Part shown: piece by piece, positions 26,019 through 34,546 of the stretch
How the letters are laid out: every line of letters starts with the position of its first letter
Numbering within the stretch: the stretch's first letter is position 1
Source: Pseudomonadota bacterium
GTDB taxonomy: Bacteria > Pseudomonadota > Gammaproteobacteria > Halothiobacillales > Halothiobacillaceae
Reading direction: 5' to 3'
Assembly (NCBI GenBank): GCA_021795795.1
Contig: JAJYPA010000002.1
Span: forward strand, 31,131-95,130
DNA: 64,000 bases
Program-made: the position numbers and the translations under genes
Notes under the pieces: generated by a model
Told to the model about the DNA's origin: nothing
The model's database searches: none
What the model saw: only the letters and a program-made list of their open reading frames with translations

Positions 26019-26914
26019 ACGTACATCTCCTCGGGCGCGGGCTCGAAAACGTGGGCATTTTTGATGTCAGGTAGATGAGCAAGTGAACGGAATTCCGAGG
26101 CAATTGCCACATAATCGTCTGTCTCGGCAACCAAGGCCGGTTTGCAGGCAAAGGGGTCGCGGATCAGCGCCAATTCGTCCGGCGTGCCCATCAGGAAGGT
26201 GTAGAAACCATCCAGCTCCTCAAAACCTTTCTGCAGCGCCACCTCCAGATCATCACCCTCGCGCAAGCGCCATTCCAGAAAACGGCAGGCGGCTTCGGTA
26301 TCGTTATCGGTTTCGAATGTGATGCCATGAGGTTCCAGCATCCGGCGAATGCCATGAGGGTTGGACAGCGAGCCATTGTGCACAAGGCAGAAGTCTTCGC
26401 CTGCCGTGAACGGGTGGGCACGTTCTGGGGTTACTGCTGATTCAGTCGCCATCCGCGTATGCCCGACCAGATGGCTGCCTTTCAAGCTCGCAAAGTCGTA
26501 GCGTGCAGCTACTTCCGCCGGGGTTCCAATATCTTTATAGAGGTCGATGCTCCGCCCAGTCGACAGAAACTGCAACTTCGAATGATGCTCCTTAATCCAT
26601 CGCTTGATGGCTTCGGGATCGAAGCTAGTGGTCAGAATGGCGTGATTGCCCCGGACATCCACGGTCACCGTGGTGCCCAGATGCGATTTCAGATCGTGTG
26701 CCAAACCCTGCCAGTTGAAATCGGCGCCAGCCTCGGTCAACCCGGAATAGACGCTGATCTTGCGCTCGCCGACCGGCAGGGGGGGCGTGAATACCGCCAG
26801 GCCGGCCGAATCAGAGCCGCGCTCGGTCATGCCGATCAGCATCGGCACCATCAACTCACCCAGCCGCGCGCGCAGAGGCGGTGACTTAACCAATAATCCA
26901 ACAATTCCACACAT
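26006..26914 (-). CDS. mgsA: N-methylglutamate synthase class II amidotransferase subunit
   Basis: This 302-aa protein begins MCGIVGLL with Cys2 as the N-terminal nucleophile of class II (Ntn) glutamine amidotransferases. It has later conserved elements RGSDSAGLAV, HLVGHTRMATES, FCLVHNGSLSN and DTEAACRFLEW. It corresponds to GlxB and to the amidotransferase domain of glutamate synthase, here expected to release methylamine from gamma-glutamylmethylamide. GGGAG precedes the ATG. It is separated from gmaS by a 208-bp gap filled by a hairpin-rich inverted-repeat element. Confidence 0.9.
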   Translation of the reverse strand: MCGIVGLLVKSPPLRARLGELMVPMLIGMTERGSDSAGLAVFTPPLPVGERKISVYSGLTEAGADFNWQGLAHDLKSHLGTTVTVDVRGNHAILTTSFDPEAIKRWIKEHHSKLQFLSTGRSIDLYKDIGTPAEVAARYDFASLKGSHLVGHTRMATESAVTPERAHPFTAGEDFCLVHNGSLSNPHGIRRMLEPHGITFETDNDTEAACRFLEWRLREGDDLEVALQKGFEELDGFYTFLMGTPDELALIRDPFACKPALVAETDDYVAIASEFRSLAHLPDIKNAHVFEPAPEEMYVWKA

Positions 26915-26970
26915 GATGTTCTCCCATCGCTAAGGACAGCCCAGTGGGGCGGGCTGTGGTGTGAGTCTTA

Positions 26971-27123
26971 GGGAAGCGCTGATTTATTCAGCGCTTCCCG
27001 CTTGGGGCAGGATGCTCCAACACGAACAAAGACGTAAGTCTTTGATTCGTGAGAGCCATCGCGGGCGTGCACCGCGATGAGCGAGCTGATTTATTCCAAG
27101 GACGGAATAAATCAGCATATCCC
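26971..27123. repeat. 153-bp inverted-repeat element with internal hairpins (subtype B)
   Basis: The ends are GGGAAGCGCTGATTTATTC and, on the opposite strand, GGGATATGCTGATTTATTC (16 of 19 identical). Inside are a 12-bp perfect stem (26971-26999), a CACGAA/CAAAGAC-GTAA-GTCTTTG/TTCGTG stem (27021-27051), a TTGGGGCA-GGA-TGCTCCAA stem and a 13-bp perfect stem (27085-27116). The terminal CCC touches the gmaS stop codon (27123-27125). It has no coding capacity and resembles a MITE or structured intergenic repeat. A TA dinucleotide flanks both sides. Confidence 0.65.
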
Positions 27124-28451
27124 TAGAAAAATTCCAGATAATTCTTGATTTCCCAGTCCGAAACATGCCGCATGTATTCCACCCACTCCATGTGTTTGAG
27201 CTTGAGGAACTCTGCCGCCACCGGGCCGAGCGCGGCGCAGAGCACGGCGTCTTCCTCCAACGCTTTTAATGCTTCATGCAGATTCTGTGGCAGAATCTCG
27301 ATACCCTCGTTTTTCAAATCTGCGGGTGACAAATCATAAAGATTCATGTTGTGCGGCTTACCGGGGTCCAAATTTTTTTCAATACCATCCAGGCCCGCAG
27401 CAATGACCGCGGCGGTCGCCAAATAGGGGTTGCATGATCCGTCCGGTAGACGCAATTCGAGACGCCCCCCCGGAATGCGAATCAGAGAAGAACGGTTGTT
27501 GTCGCCATAGCCGATATAGGCCGGTGCCCAGGTTGCACCGGTCAGCGACCGACCAACCACCAGCCGCTTATAGGAATTGACGGTTGGCGCGCAGATCGCA
27601 GCCAGTGCAGGTGCGTGCCTGAGCACACCCGCCATGAATTGATAGGCCAGTTTCGACAGATCCATACCCTGAGGGTCGTTCTTGTCCTGGAACAGGTTGC
27701 GTTGACCGTCGCCAAGCGACATGTGCATATGCATGCCATTGCCCGGACTGGTCGCAAATGGCTTGGGCATGAAGGAGCAGATCAAGCCCATTTCGTTGGC
27801 GATTTCGCAGGCCGCCATCTTGAAGAAAATGTAGTTGTCGCAGGAGCTGAGGCAGTCTTCGAAAGCGTAATTGATCTCGAACTGGCCGTTGGCATCCTCA
27901 TGGTCGATCTGATAGGCATCGATCCCGACCGCCTTGATGCTGTCGGTGAGTTTTTCCAGAAAGGCGCGCGAACGGGACAACCCCTTGTAGTCGTAGCATG
28001 GTTTGGCCTGCGTGTCGCTGTTGTCATACGGTTGGATCTGGCCATCTGGCCCCTTTTTGAGCAACGAAAACTCGGGTTCCAAGCCAGTGTAGAAAGTCAG
28101 GCCCTTTTCTTCCAGGTGCTTCAACTGATTTTTCAGCGTAACGCGGGCATCAATGGCCCACGGCTCATCATGGACGTGCCCATCGCAGACAATGCGGGCG
28201 TAGCCGGGTTGCCAAGGTACGAGAGATAACGTATCAAGATCGCCAACCGCCATGTAGTCCGGCCCATGTGGTTCGATGCCCATCCCCCAGATAGCGAACC
28301 CGGCGAACCCAGCACCCTGGGTGATGATGTCGTCGAAGTGGTCCACTGGCACAGACTTGGCCCTGGCGGTGCCGTGAATATCAACAAACTGGGCAAGGAC
28401 GTATTTAACGTTATTGTCCGCAAGAAATACCTTCGCTTCAGCAGGGGTCAT
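27123..28451 (-). CDS. gmaS: Gamma-glutamylmethylamide synthetase
   Basis: This 442-aa protein is of the glutamine synthetase type III-like GlnT/GmaS branch. The GS active-site regions are present: [30 protein letters not shown] (metal Glu), [33 protein letters not shown] (His and phosphate loop) and [27 protein letters not shown]. It joins methylamine to glutamate with ATP, giving gamma-glutamylmethylamide, the first step of the N-methylglutamate pathway. Its identity as GmaS and not glutamine synthetase follows from its place between the mgd and mgs genes. GGGAG precedes the ATG. The stop codon lies at the very edge of an inverted-repeat element. Confidence 0.93.
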   Translation of the reverse strand: MTPAEAKVFLADNNVKYVLAQFVDIHGTARAKSVPVDHFDDIITQGAGFAGFAIWGMGIEPHGPDYMAVGDLDTLSLVPWQPGYARIVCDGHVHDEPWAIDARVTLKNQLKHLEEKGLTFYTGLEPEFSLLKKGPDGQIQPYDNSDTQAKPCYDYKGLSRSRAFLEKLTDSIKAVGIDAYQIDHEDANGQFEINYAFEDCLSSCDNYIFFKMAACEIANEMGLICSFMPKPFATSPGNGMHMHMSLGDGQRNLFQDKNDPQGMDLSKLAYQFMAGVLRHAPALAAICAPTVNSYKRLVVGRSLTGATWAPAYIGYGDNNRSSLIRIPGGRLELRLPDGSCNPYLATAAVIAAGLDGIEKNLDPGKPHNMNLYDLSPADLKNEGIEILPQNLHEALKALEEDAVLCAALGPVAAEFLKLKHMEWVEYMRHVSDWEIKNYLEFF

Positions 28452-28496
28452 GTTAGCTCTCCCAAATGGGGTTTGAAGTGATGGGGGTAAACGGGT

Positions 28497-29144
28497 TCAT
28501 GGCAGAGCATCCAGACCAATGCCGCCACCACCGAGCTCTTCTGCGATGCCCGTCAGGGTTTCCCAGAGATAAGGGCCGTAGGTGCCATCGCACCACAGTC
28601 GAAAAACGGGGTGGATTTTGTCACCGGTAGCAAGTACCAGGATGCTGACGCCGGCCATCGAGGTCAGCACCAGTTGTTCAGGGTCGGCAGCCAGACAGCG
28701 AAAATCGACATTGCAGGTCTGCAACAGGAGCTCGTTGACCCGGCTGCCGCAAAGCGCGAAGGCCGCATCCTGACGCAGCACCGGATAGACTCCTGGCGAG
28801 CGTGGGGTTTGCATGATTTGCGCGACGAGCGTTGGGTTGCTCTCGATCAAATATTCGGTTCGGCCCAGGCGACTGATCAGCCCGCCATCGGGGAGCGCGA
28901 GCCAGCTGTTCGGGCGGGATGGTAGCGGCAGCCCCAGATCGGCTAGCCATCCTGCTGCGCCAGCACCCTTGGCGCCCGTGCGCGGCAGATGTGAAAGGTC
29001 GGCAACGCCAAGCAGGGTGGCTTTTTGCGGATCGCGGGCATCAAACTTTCGAACTGAAGGTGGTAACGAATCCGAGTCACTCCATGCAGAGGCTTTAGCC
29101 AGCAGGACATCGTGGATTGGACTCAATGGTGAGGGGCTTTTCAT
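28497..29144 (-). CDS. mgdD: N-methylglutamate dehydrogenase subunit D (SoxG-like)
   Basis: This 215-aa protein is of the sarcosine oxidase gamma-subunit family, with the patterns ARDPQKATLLGVADLSHLPRTG, RLGRTEYLIESNP and GVYPVLRQDAAFALCGSRVNELLLQTC. It is a structural/folate-domain partner of the alpha subunit. Its ATG overlaps the mgdC stop (ATGA), with AAGGAG inside the 3' end of mgdC, so the start at 29144 is firm; the frame extends upstream to 29366 but only inside mgdC. Subunits A-D together oxidise N-methylglutamate to glutamate and transfer the methyl carbon to tetrahydrofolate or release it as formaldehyde. Confidence 0.88.
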   Translation of the reverse strand: MKSPSPLSPIHDVLLAKASAWSDSDSLPPSVRKFDARDPQKATLLGVADLSHLPRTGAKGAGAAGWLADLGLPLPSRPNSWLALPDGGLISRLGRTEYLIESNPTLVAQIMQTPRSPGVYPVLRQDAAFALCGSRVNELLLQTCNVDFRCLAADPEQLVLTSMAGVSILVLATGDKIHPVFRLWCDGTYGPYLWETLTGIAEELGGGGIGLDALP

Positions 29145-32023
29145 GCGGGCTCCTTCTGCTTGAGGTTGTCCGGATCGTAGAAGGGGGTTCTGGCAATTTT
29201 GGCCGAAACCGTAGTGCGATCGGTCAGACGAATATTGATTGTGGTGTTTGCCTCGGCCAGTTCCGGGCGGACGAAGGCCAGACCGATATGGCACCCGAGC
29301 GTTGCACTCCAGGCGATGCTCGTTACCCGCCCGGCAATCTCGCCGCGGTCGATCACCAAATGACATTCTTGCGGCACCGAACTGTTGAATTGGGCATCAA
29401 GGATGAAGCCGACCAGCTTCTGCTTGCGAGTCTGGCGGTCAATGACACGCAGACTGCGCTGGCCGATGAAGAAAGGTTTGTTCATCTTCAAAGCCCATTC
29501 CAAGCCGACATCGAACGGATTGGTAAGGCCATCGGTATCTTGGCCGATGATGATGTGTCCCTTCTCAAGGCGAAGCAGTCGCTGCGCTTCGACTCCAAAC
29601 GGTCGAAGATCAAATTCCTTGCCGGCCGCAATCAGGGCATCCCAGATCGCGCAGCCCTGATTGGCCGGAACGTGGATTTCGTAGCCCCATTCTCCGACAA
29701 AACCAACCCGCATCAGTCGGGCTGGAATACCTGCTACGACGCCCTCCCTCAAGGCGAGGTAAGGGAAGGCCGCAGCAGACAGATCTAGTGGGGTCAATCG
29801 GGAAAGTAGTGCGCGCGATTGAGGTCCGGCAAGATTCACTGCGGCAAACGATCCCGTGTGATTGACGATGCCACAGTCGAGCTGCCACATCGTATTCAGT
29901 CGCGATAACTCGCGATAAATGGTGGCCGCGCCAGATGTCGTCGTCGTGAAATAGAAATGATCTTCGGCCAGACGGCCAACCACACCGTCGTCCACTACCA
30001 CGCCAGACTCGTCACACATGACTGCGTAACGGGTCATGCCAACCTTGAGGTTCGCGTAATTGGAGATGTAAACCCGCTCCAACAACTCGGCAGCTTGCGG
30101 ACCGATGACTTCGAGTTTTCCGAGCGTACCGACATCGATCAGGCCCACGTTCTGGCGCACGGCCACAGCTTCATCCTGGATACATTGCAGCCGATCCTTG
30201 CCTGCGCGCCGGTAATATTCCGGCCGTTGCCAGACCCCGGCCATCATCCATTCAGCACCAAAAGCCGTGTGGCGGGAATGCATTGGCGTGCGCCGCTCCG
30301 GGCTAAATCCCCGGCCACCGAGCAGCGACATCGGCACCGGATGAAAGAATGGGCGGGATGTGGTGGTGCCGACTTCCTGCGGTTCTTTGCCGGTCAACTT
30401 CGCGAGAATACGCAGGGCATTCATGTTCGAATGTTTGCCCTGACTCGGCCCCATGCCGACCGTGGAAAACCGTTTCAGCAGTTCAATATTGTCGAACCCT
30501 TCCTGGACTGCGTTCTCGAAATCCTTGAGCTGAAGATCCTCGTCGAAATCAACAAAATTTTTACCCTGCGGATGCGCGACGATCGGCCAAGGATGGGTTG
30601 GGCATTCCGTCTCGGCCGGAATGACAATCTCCCGGATATCACCAAAACCGGCGTGTGCGGCGGCGGCGCTTCCGGCGCGCTGACCATCCAGTCGGCGCGC
30701 GGACAGCGTATGTACACCATTGACCCGACCACAGGCAAAAACACCGGGCGGCAGAATGTCGGGTACGAACTGTTCAAGTGATTGTGTGTAACGCATGCGG
30801 GTCCCGGCTTGGTAGAGCAGGTTGGCAGCCGGCGCCCAACCGACACTCATGACAATCCCGTCGCAAGGCAATGTTTCAGATTCGGATTTGCCATTGCCTA
30901 CCCGTGCGCCTGCCACCGATTTCCCCTTCGCACCCGGCAGCGCTTCAATAATGCGATACCCAGATAGCACACGAATTCCCAGAGCGATGACCCTCTGTTC
31001 GGGCTCGCCGTCCAAGTGGTCCGGGCGTAAATCCACTACGGCTACCACTTCAACGCCCTGTGCAGAGAGATCTAATGCCGCCCGGTAGCCATCCTGATTG
31101 GCCGTGAGTACTACGGCTCGCTGCATTGGACGCACCGCATAACGATAGAGCAATCGTTGCGCAGCGGAAGCCAGCATAATCCCCGGCAGATCATTGTTGC
31201 GGAACACGGCGGGCTGTTCATAACCCCCTGTGGCAACCACCACGCTTTTCGCGCGCATTTTGATTAACACATCACTACAAACCAGCGCAATCCAGTGATC
31301 GGTGTAATAACCAGCAGCATAAGTATTGGTGAGTAACCGAATTCGGGGATGAGCCAGCACCTTGTTCAGCTGCTCAGTCATTTGTTCCATTCGGGAAGCT
31401 TCTGCACCGAGGGCATAACCACCGCTCCCGCCAGCACGGTTGTTTTCGTCAATAAGGGTTACTTCCGCACCCTGTTCGGCTGCAGTCAGTGCGGCAACAA
31501 GCCCGGATGCCCCGGCACCAATGACCAGAACGTCGCAAAAATCGTAACGTTTTGGCGTGCGAATGTGTGGCGTGTCAAAACTGACCTTACCTAGGCCGGT
31601 CATGCCACGGAACATCCGTTCCCACAATGGGAACAGAAGTTTGCTGTGGAAGGCCTTGTAATAGAAGCCCACGGGCATGAAGCGTGCGAAGGTGCCCAAT
31701 ATCCTGGCCTTGTCAGAGTCCAAACCGCCAAATGTATTCACAGCCGTGAGATTCATGTTTGCTTGTAGCTGCGTGACATCCGCACGCACATTGGGGCGAT
31801 CACCCCACTGACAGACAGCGTTGACATCATGGTTGGCCAACGACAATACGCCGCGCGCCCGGTGATATTTAAAGCTCCGACCGAGCACTTTTTCACCTGC
31901 TCCAAGCAAGGCGCTTGAAATGGTGTCGCCCGCATAGCCTTGATATGTCTTTCCTTCAAAGGTAAAAGGAACCACCGTGCTGCGGTCGATCCATTCACCC
32001 GGAACGGGCGGTAAGCGAATCAC
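29141..32023 (-). CDS. mgdC: N-methylglutamate dehydrogenase subunit C (SoxA-like)
   Basis: This 960-aa alpha-type subunit has in order: an N-terminal ferredoxin-like/2Fe-2S-type domain (GYAGDTISSALLGAGEKV, RSFKYHRARGV); an NAD(P)/FAD Rossmann domain starting VLVIGAGASGLVAALTAAEQG (about residues 165-185); a second dinucleotide segment; and a C-terminal GCV_T/aminomethyltransferase-like folate domain (about 560-950, RAGKDRLQCIQDEA, YEIHVPANQGCAIWDAL, GQDTDGLTNPFDVGLEW). The start is a GTG overlapping the mgdB stop as GTGA. The folate domain suggests that 5,10-methylene-THF is the one-carbon product, which fits purU upstream. Heterotetrameric sarcosine oxidase is the closest alternative; the gmaS/mgs context decides for NMG dehydrogenase. 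Confidence 0.9.
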   Translation of the reverse strand: MIRLPPVPGEWIDRSTVVPFTFEGKTYQGYAGDTISSALLGAGEKVLGRSFKYHRARGVLSLANHDVNAVCQWGDRPNVRADVTQLQANMNLTAVNTFGGLDSDKARILGTFARFMPVGFYYKAFHSKLLFPLWERMFRGMTGLGKVSFDTPHIRTPKRYDFCDVLVIGAGASGLVAALTAAEQGAEVTLIDENNRAGGSGGYALGAEASRMEQMTEQLNKVLAHPRIRLLTNTYAAGYYTDHWIALVCSDVLIKMRAKSVVVATGGYEQPAVFRNNDLPGIMLASAAQRLLYRYAVRPMQRAVVLTANQDGYRAALDLSAQGVEVVAVVDLRPDHLDGEPEQRVIALGIRVLSGYRIIEALPGAKGKSVAGARVGNGKSESETLPCDGIVMSVGWAPAANLLYQAGTRMRYTQSLEQFVPDILPPGVFACGRVNGVHTLSARRLDGQRAGSAAAAHAGFGDIREIVIPAETECPTHPWPIVAHPQGKNFVDFDEDLQLKDFENAVQEGFDNIELLKRFSTVGMGPSQGKHSNMNALRILAKLTGKEPQEVGTTTSRPFFHPVPMSLLGGRGFSPERRTPMHSRHTAFGAEWMMAGVWQRPEYYRRAGKDRLQCIQDEAVAVRQNVGLIDVGTLGKLEVIGPQAAELLERVYISNYANLKVGMTRYAVMCDESGVVVDDGVVGRLAEDHFYFTTTTSGAATIYRELSRLNTMWQLDCGIVNHTGSFAAVNLAGPQSRALLSRLTPLDLSAAAFPYLALREGVVAGIPARLMRVGFVGEWGYEIHVPANQGCAIWDALIAAGKEFDLRPFGVEAQRLLRLEKGHIIIGQDTDGLTNPFDVGLEWALKMNKPFFIGQRSLRVIDRQTRKQKLVGFILDAQFNSSVPQECHLVIDRGEIAGRVTSIAWSATLGCHIGLAFVRPELAEANTTINIRLTDRTTVSAKIARTPFYDPDNLKQKEPA

Positions 32024-32277
32024 GATTCATCTCCGATTAGGTAAGTGCGTAAAACCCAATCTTTTGCGGTATCCCGCTCTGCAACGAACCAAGTATTGCT
32101 GGCGATATGACACCACCATTCCTTCTTGACGCCGGGTGCGCCATTACGGTTGAAGACATAATCGGCCCAAACATCGTCGCTGCAGGTATCTGGATCGGGC
32201 ATCGGCCGGATTTCCCCCCAATAAAAGAACTCAGAAACCGGGCGAGGGCCGTTAATCGGGCAAGTCATGATTTTCAT
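32020..32277 (-). CDS. mgdB: N-methylglutamate dehydrogenase subunit B (SoxD-like)
   Basis: This 85-aa protein is of the sarcosine oxidase delta-subunit family: CPINGPRPVSEFFYWGEIRPMPD near the N-terminus and VKKEWWCHIASNTWFVAERDT further on. Canonical SoxD has a Cys-rich N-terminal zinc site (CPxCG). Here the second Cys of that pair is absent (CPING) and only the later Cys-His (WWCH) remains, so zinc binding may be lost or changed. AGGAG precedes the ATG, and the stop overlaps the GTG of mgdC. It is probably a small structural subunit. Confidence 0.88.
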   Translation of the reverse strand: MKIMTCPINGPRPVSEFFYWGEIRPMPDPDTCSDDVWADYVFNRNGAPGVKKEWWCHIASNTWFVAERDTAKDWVLRTYLIGDES

Positions 32278-32289
32278 GCGTCGGATCTC

Positions 32290-33531
32290 CTAATGGCCCA
32301 CCGATGCAGCGCCTTTTTCGCCGGTAAGCGAATAGTTGCGGAAGCGATCGAGGGAAAAACCATGGATCAAAGGATGAGGTTTATCGGTGGCAACGGTGTG
32401 CGCCATGGTCTTGCCGCTGACTGGGGTTGCCTTGAATCCCCAGGTACCCCAACCCGCATCGAGATAGAAGCCCTCGATGGGCGTTTTCCCCATGACAGGT
32501 GCAAAATCCGGCGTCATGTCTGCCATCCCAGCCCATTGACGCATGACCTTGACATGCGACAGGAAAGGGAACATGTCGAGCATGTGTGCAGACAGGCCTT
32601 CGGTAAAATCGAGCGTGGATCGCGTTGAGTGCAATTCATAAGGATCAAGCGAGGCACCCATGACCAGTTCGCCACGCGCAGACTGACTGACATAGATGTG
32701 CAGGCTGCCTGAAACGAGGATCGGATCGAGCCAAGGTTTGAGCGGCTCACTCACCATCGCCTGTAATGGATGAATGTATATCGGTGTTTTGAGATCGACC
32801 ATGTCGAGAATACGGGGCGTGAACCCCGCCACGGCACAGAGGACCTTGTTGGTGGCGATGTAGCCACGCGAAGTCTGAACACCACAGACTTTTCCGCCTT
32901 TGATATCGATACTCAGCACTTCGGTCTGCTGGTGAATCTCGGCGCCGCGCTGATCAGCGCCGCGACCATATCCCCATGCGACAGCATCGTGGCGAGCCAC
33001 TGATCCCGGCGCATGGTAGAGCGCACCTAAAATCGGCGCGTGACCACCGCAGGAAAGGTCGATCATTGGTACCGACTTTTTGACAAAATCTGGTCCAACC
33101 ACTTCTGAATCAACGCCATAATGCTTGTTCACTTCGGCACGCCAGCGCATGGTGCGCAAGGCTGAGTCGCTGTGGGCCAGCGTGAAATGCCCTCGATTAG
33201 CGTAGAACAGGTTGAGATCAAACTCCTGTGAAAGGTCTTTCCACAGATTCACTGACTCATCGTAAAACTTGACACCTTCAGGCGTCAGATAGTTCGATCG
33301 AATGATGGTCGTGTTACGGCCAGTATTGCCGCCACCGATGTATCCCTTTTCCAGCACGGCCACATTAGTGATGCCATGATCGCGGCCGAGATAATAAGCA
33401 GCGGCAAGACCATGGCCGCCACCGCCGATCACCACCACATCGTACGTTGGCTTGAGGGTGCTATGAGTGGTAAACATCCTTGGCTCAGGATGTTTTTTGG
33501 CGGTCGCAAAGCGGAGAAGTCGCCAGGGCAT
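32290..33531 (-). CDS. mgdA: N-methylglutamate dehydrogenase subunit A (SoxB-like)
   Basis: This 413-aa FAD-dependent oxidoreductase is of the DAO/sarcosine oxidase beta family. The dinucleotide-binding motif is YDVVVIGGGGHGLAAAYYLG at residues ~30-49. A flavin-region TGRNTTIIRSNY segment matches the covalent-FMN/substrate region of SoxB, and the C-terminal GFYLDAGWGTWGFKATPVSGK closes the flavin site. It carries the amine oxidation site. AAGGAG precedes the ATG. It is the second gene of the operon, 11 bp after purU, in the order purU-mgdABCD-gmaS-mgsABC. Confidence 0.9.
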   Translation of the reverse strand: MPWRLLRFATAKKHPEPRMFTTHSTLKPTYDVVVIGGGGHGLAAAYYLGRDHGITNVAVLEKGYIGGGNTGRNTTIIRSNYLTPEGVKFYDESVNLWKDLSQEFDLNLFYANRGHFTLAHSDSALRTMRWRAEVNKHYGVDSEVVGPDFVKKSVPMIDLSCGGHAPILGALYHAPGSVARHDAVAWGYGRGADQRGAEIHQQTEVLSIDIKGGKVCGVQTSRGYIATNKVLCAVAGFTPRILDMVDLKTPIYIHPLQAMVSEPLKPWLDPILVSGSLHIYVSQSARGELVMGASLDPYELHSTRSTLDFTEGLSAHMLDMFPFLSHVKVMRQWAGMADMTPDFAPVMGKTPIEGFYLDAGWGTWGFKATPVSGKTMAHTVATDKPHPLIHGFSLDRFRNYSLTGEKGAASVGH

Positions 33532-33542
33532 TACATTACTCC

Positions 33543-34403
33543 TTAACGGAAAACGACGGTCTTGTTGTTAAAGGTAATGACCCGATCTTCGAGGTGATAG
33601 CGCAGGCCTCGGGCCAGAACGGCTTTTTCGATATCCTTGCCGTAGCGCACAAGATCGTCCGGTTGATCGGAGTGATCGATTCGAATAACGTCTTGCTCAA
33701 TGATCGGCCCTTGATCCAGTTCGGAAGTCACAAAGTGGCAGGTGGCGCCAATCAGCTTGACCCCGCGGGCATAGGCCTGGTGATAGGGCTTGGCTCCGAC
33801 GAAGCTCGGCAGGAAACTGTGATGGATATTGATAATCTGTCCTGGGTATTTCTCGCACATTTGGGGCGGAAGAATCTGCATGTAACGGGCGAGTACCATG
33901 ACGTCGCCTGCGTTCTCTTCAAACAGATCCATGATTTTCTCGTACGAGGCTTCTTTGGTTTCCGGCGTGACCGGAACGTAATGAAATGGGATGCCGTGCC
34001 ATTCGACCAGTCCGCGAAAGGTCTCGTGGTTGGAGATGACGCATGGGATTTCAATATTCAACTCGTCTGCATGCCAACGCGCCAGCAGGTCATAGAGACA
34101 GTGTTCTTGCCGGGAAACCATGATCACGACACGTTTTTTCTGTGCGCTGTCGGCTACACTCCAAGTCATGTCAAATTCGTCTGCGATCAGTGCGAACTGT
34201 TCCCGGAAAGCCTCAATGTTAAAAGGCAATGAGTCGGCTAGGATTTCCAACCGCATGAAAAAACGTCCCACCATTGCATCGGCATGATGATTGGCTTCGG
34301 TGATCCACCCCTGATGCTTTGCAACCAGATGGCTAACTGCTGCAACGATTCCAACACGGTCTGGACAAGACAGTTTGAGAACAAATCGACGAGCCAATGA
34401 CAT
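33543..34403 (-). CDS. purU: Formyltetrahydrofolate deformylase
   Basis: This 286-aa protein has an N-terminal ACT domain (LKLSCPDRVGIVAAVSHLV) and a C-terminal formyltransferase-fold domain. The latter contains INIHHSFLPSFVGAKPYHQAYARG (catalytic His) and GATCHFVTSELDQGPIIEQ (catalytic Asp). It splits 10-formyl-THF into formate and THF. At the head of the methylamine operon it would regenerate free THF for subunit C and dispose of the methyl carbon as formate when methylamine is used for nitrogen only. ATG 34403 was chosen for its GGGAG; an upstream ATG at 34427 has no ribosome-binding site. PurU genes are also common beside sarcosine oxidase operons. Confidence 0.93.
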   Translation of the reverse strand: MSLARRFVLKLSCPDRVGIVAAVSHLVAKHQGWITEANHHADAMVGRFFMRLEILADSLPFNIEAFREQFALIADEFDMTWSVADSAQKKRVVIMVSRQEHCLYDLLARWHADELNIEIPCVISNHETFRGLVEWHGIPFHYVPVTPETKEASYEKIMDLFEENAGDVMVLARYMQILPPQMCEKYPGQIINIHHSFLPSFVGAKPYHQAYARGVKLIGATCHFVTSELDQGPIIEQDVIRIDHSDQPDDLVRYGKDIEKAVLARGLRYHLEDRVITFNNKTVVFR

Positions 34404-34434
34404 GAATAAACTCCCACCTTGATTCATGAGGGTA

Positions 34435-34492
34435 AACTATAGTTCTCATGGTGCACAACGCATTGTGTTTGGTCAACTTTTTTTTCTATAAT
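34435..34492. promoter_or_regulatory. Divergent control region of purU operon and XRE regulator
   Basis: A plus-strand sigma-70-like promoter TTGTGT-N18-TATAAT (34463-34492) faces the regulator gene. CACAA-CGCA-TTGTG (34454-34467) is a perfect inverted repeat overlapping its -35 box. AACTATAGTT (34435-34444) is a perfect palindrome nearer purU. These are plausible operators for the divergently encoded regulator. No sigma-54-type sequence was seen upstream of purU. Confidence 0.5.
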
Positions 34493-34546
34493 GAAACACT
34501 CGTGCTGATGTTTTAATGTAAACCTTTGTTATATAGGTAATAGATC

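Noticed and set aside
23954..28451. Glutamate synthase plus glutamine synthetase (ordinary ammonia assimilation)
   Set aside because: Split GltB-like subunits with a GmaS-type synthetase and a sarcosine-oxidase-like tetramer in one operon is the N-methylglutamate pathway layout.
28497..33531. Heterotetrameric sarcosine oxidase for glycine betaine breakdown
   Set aside because: No glyA, dimethylglycine or betaine genes; direct linkage to gmaS and mgsABC favours N-methylglutamate dehydrogenase, though the two are homologous.
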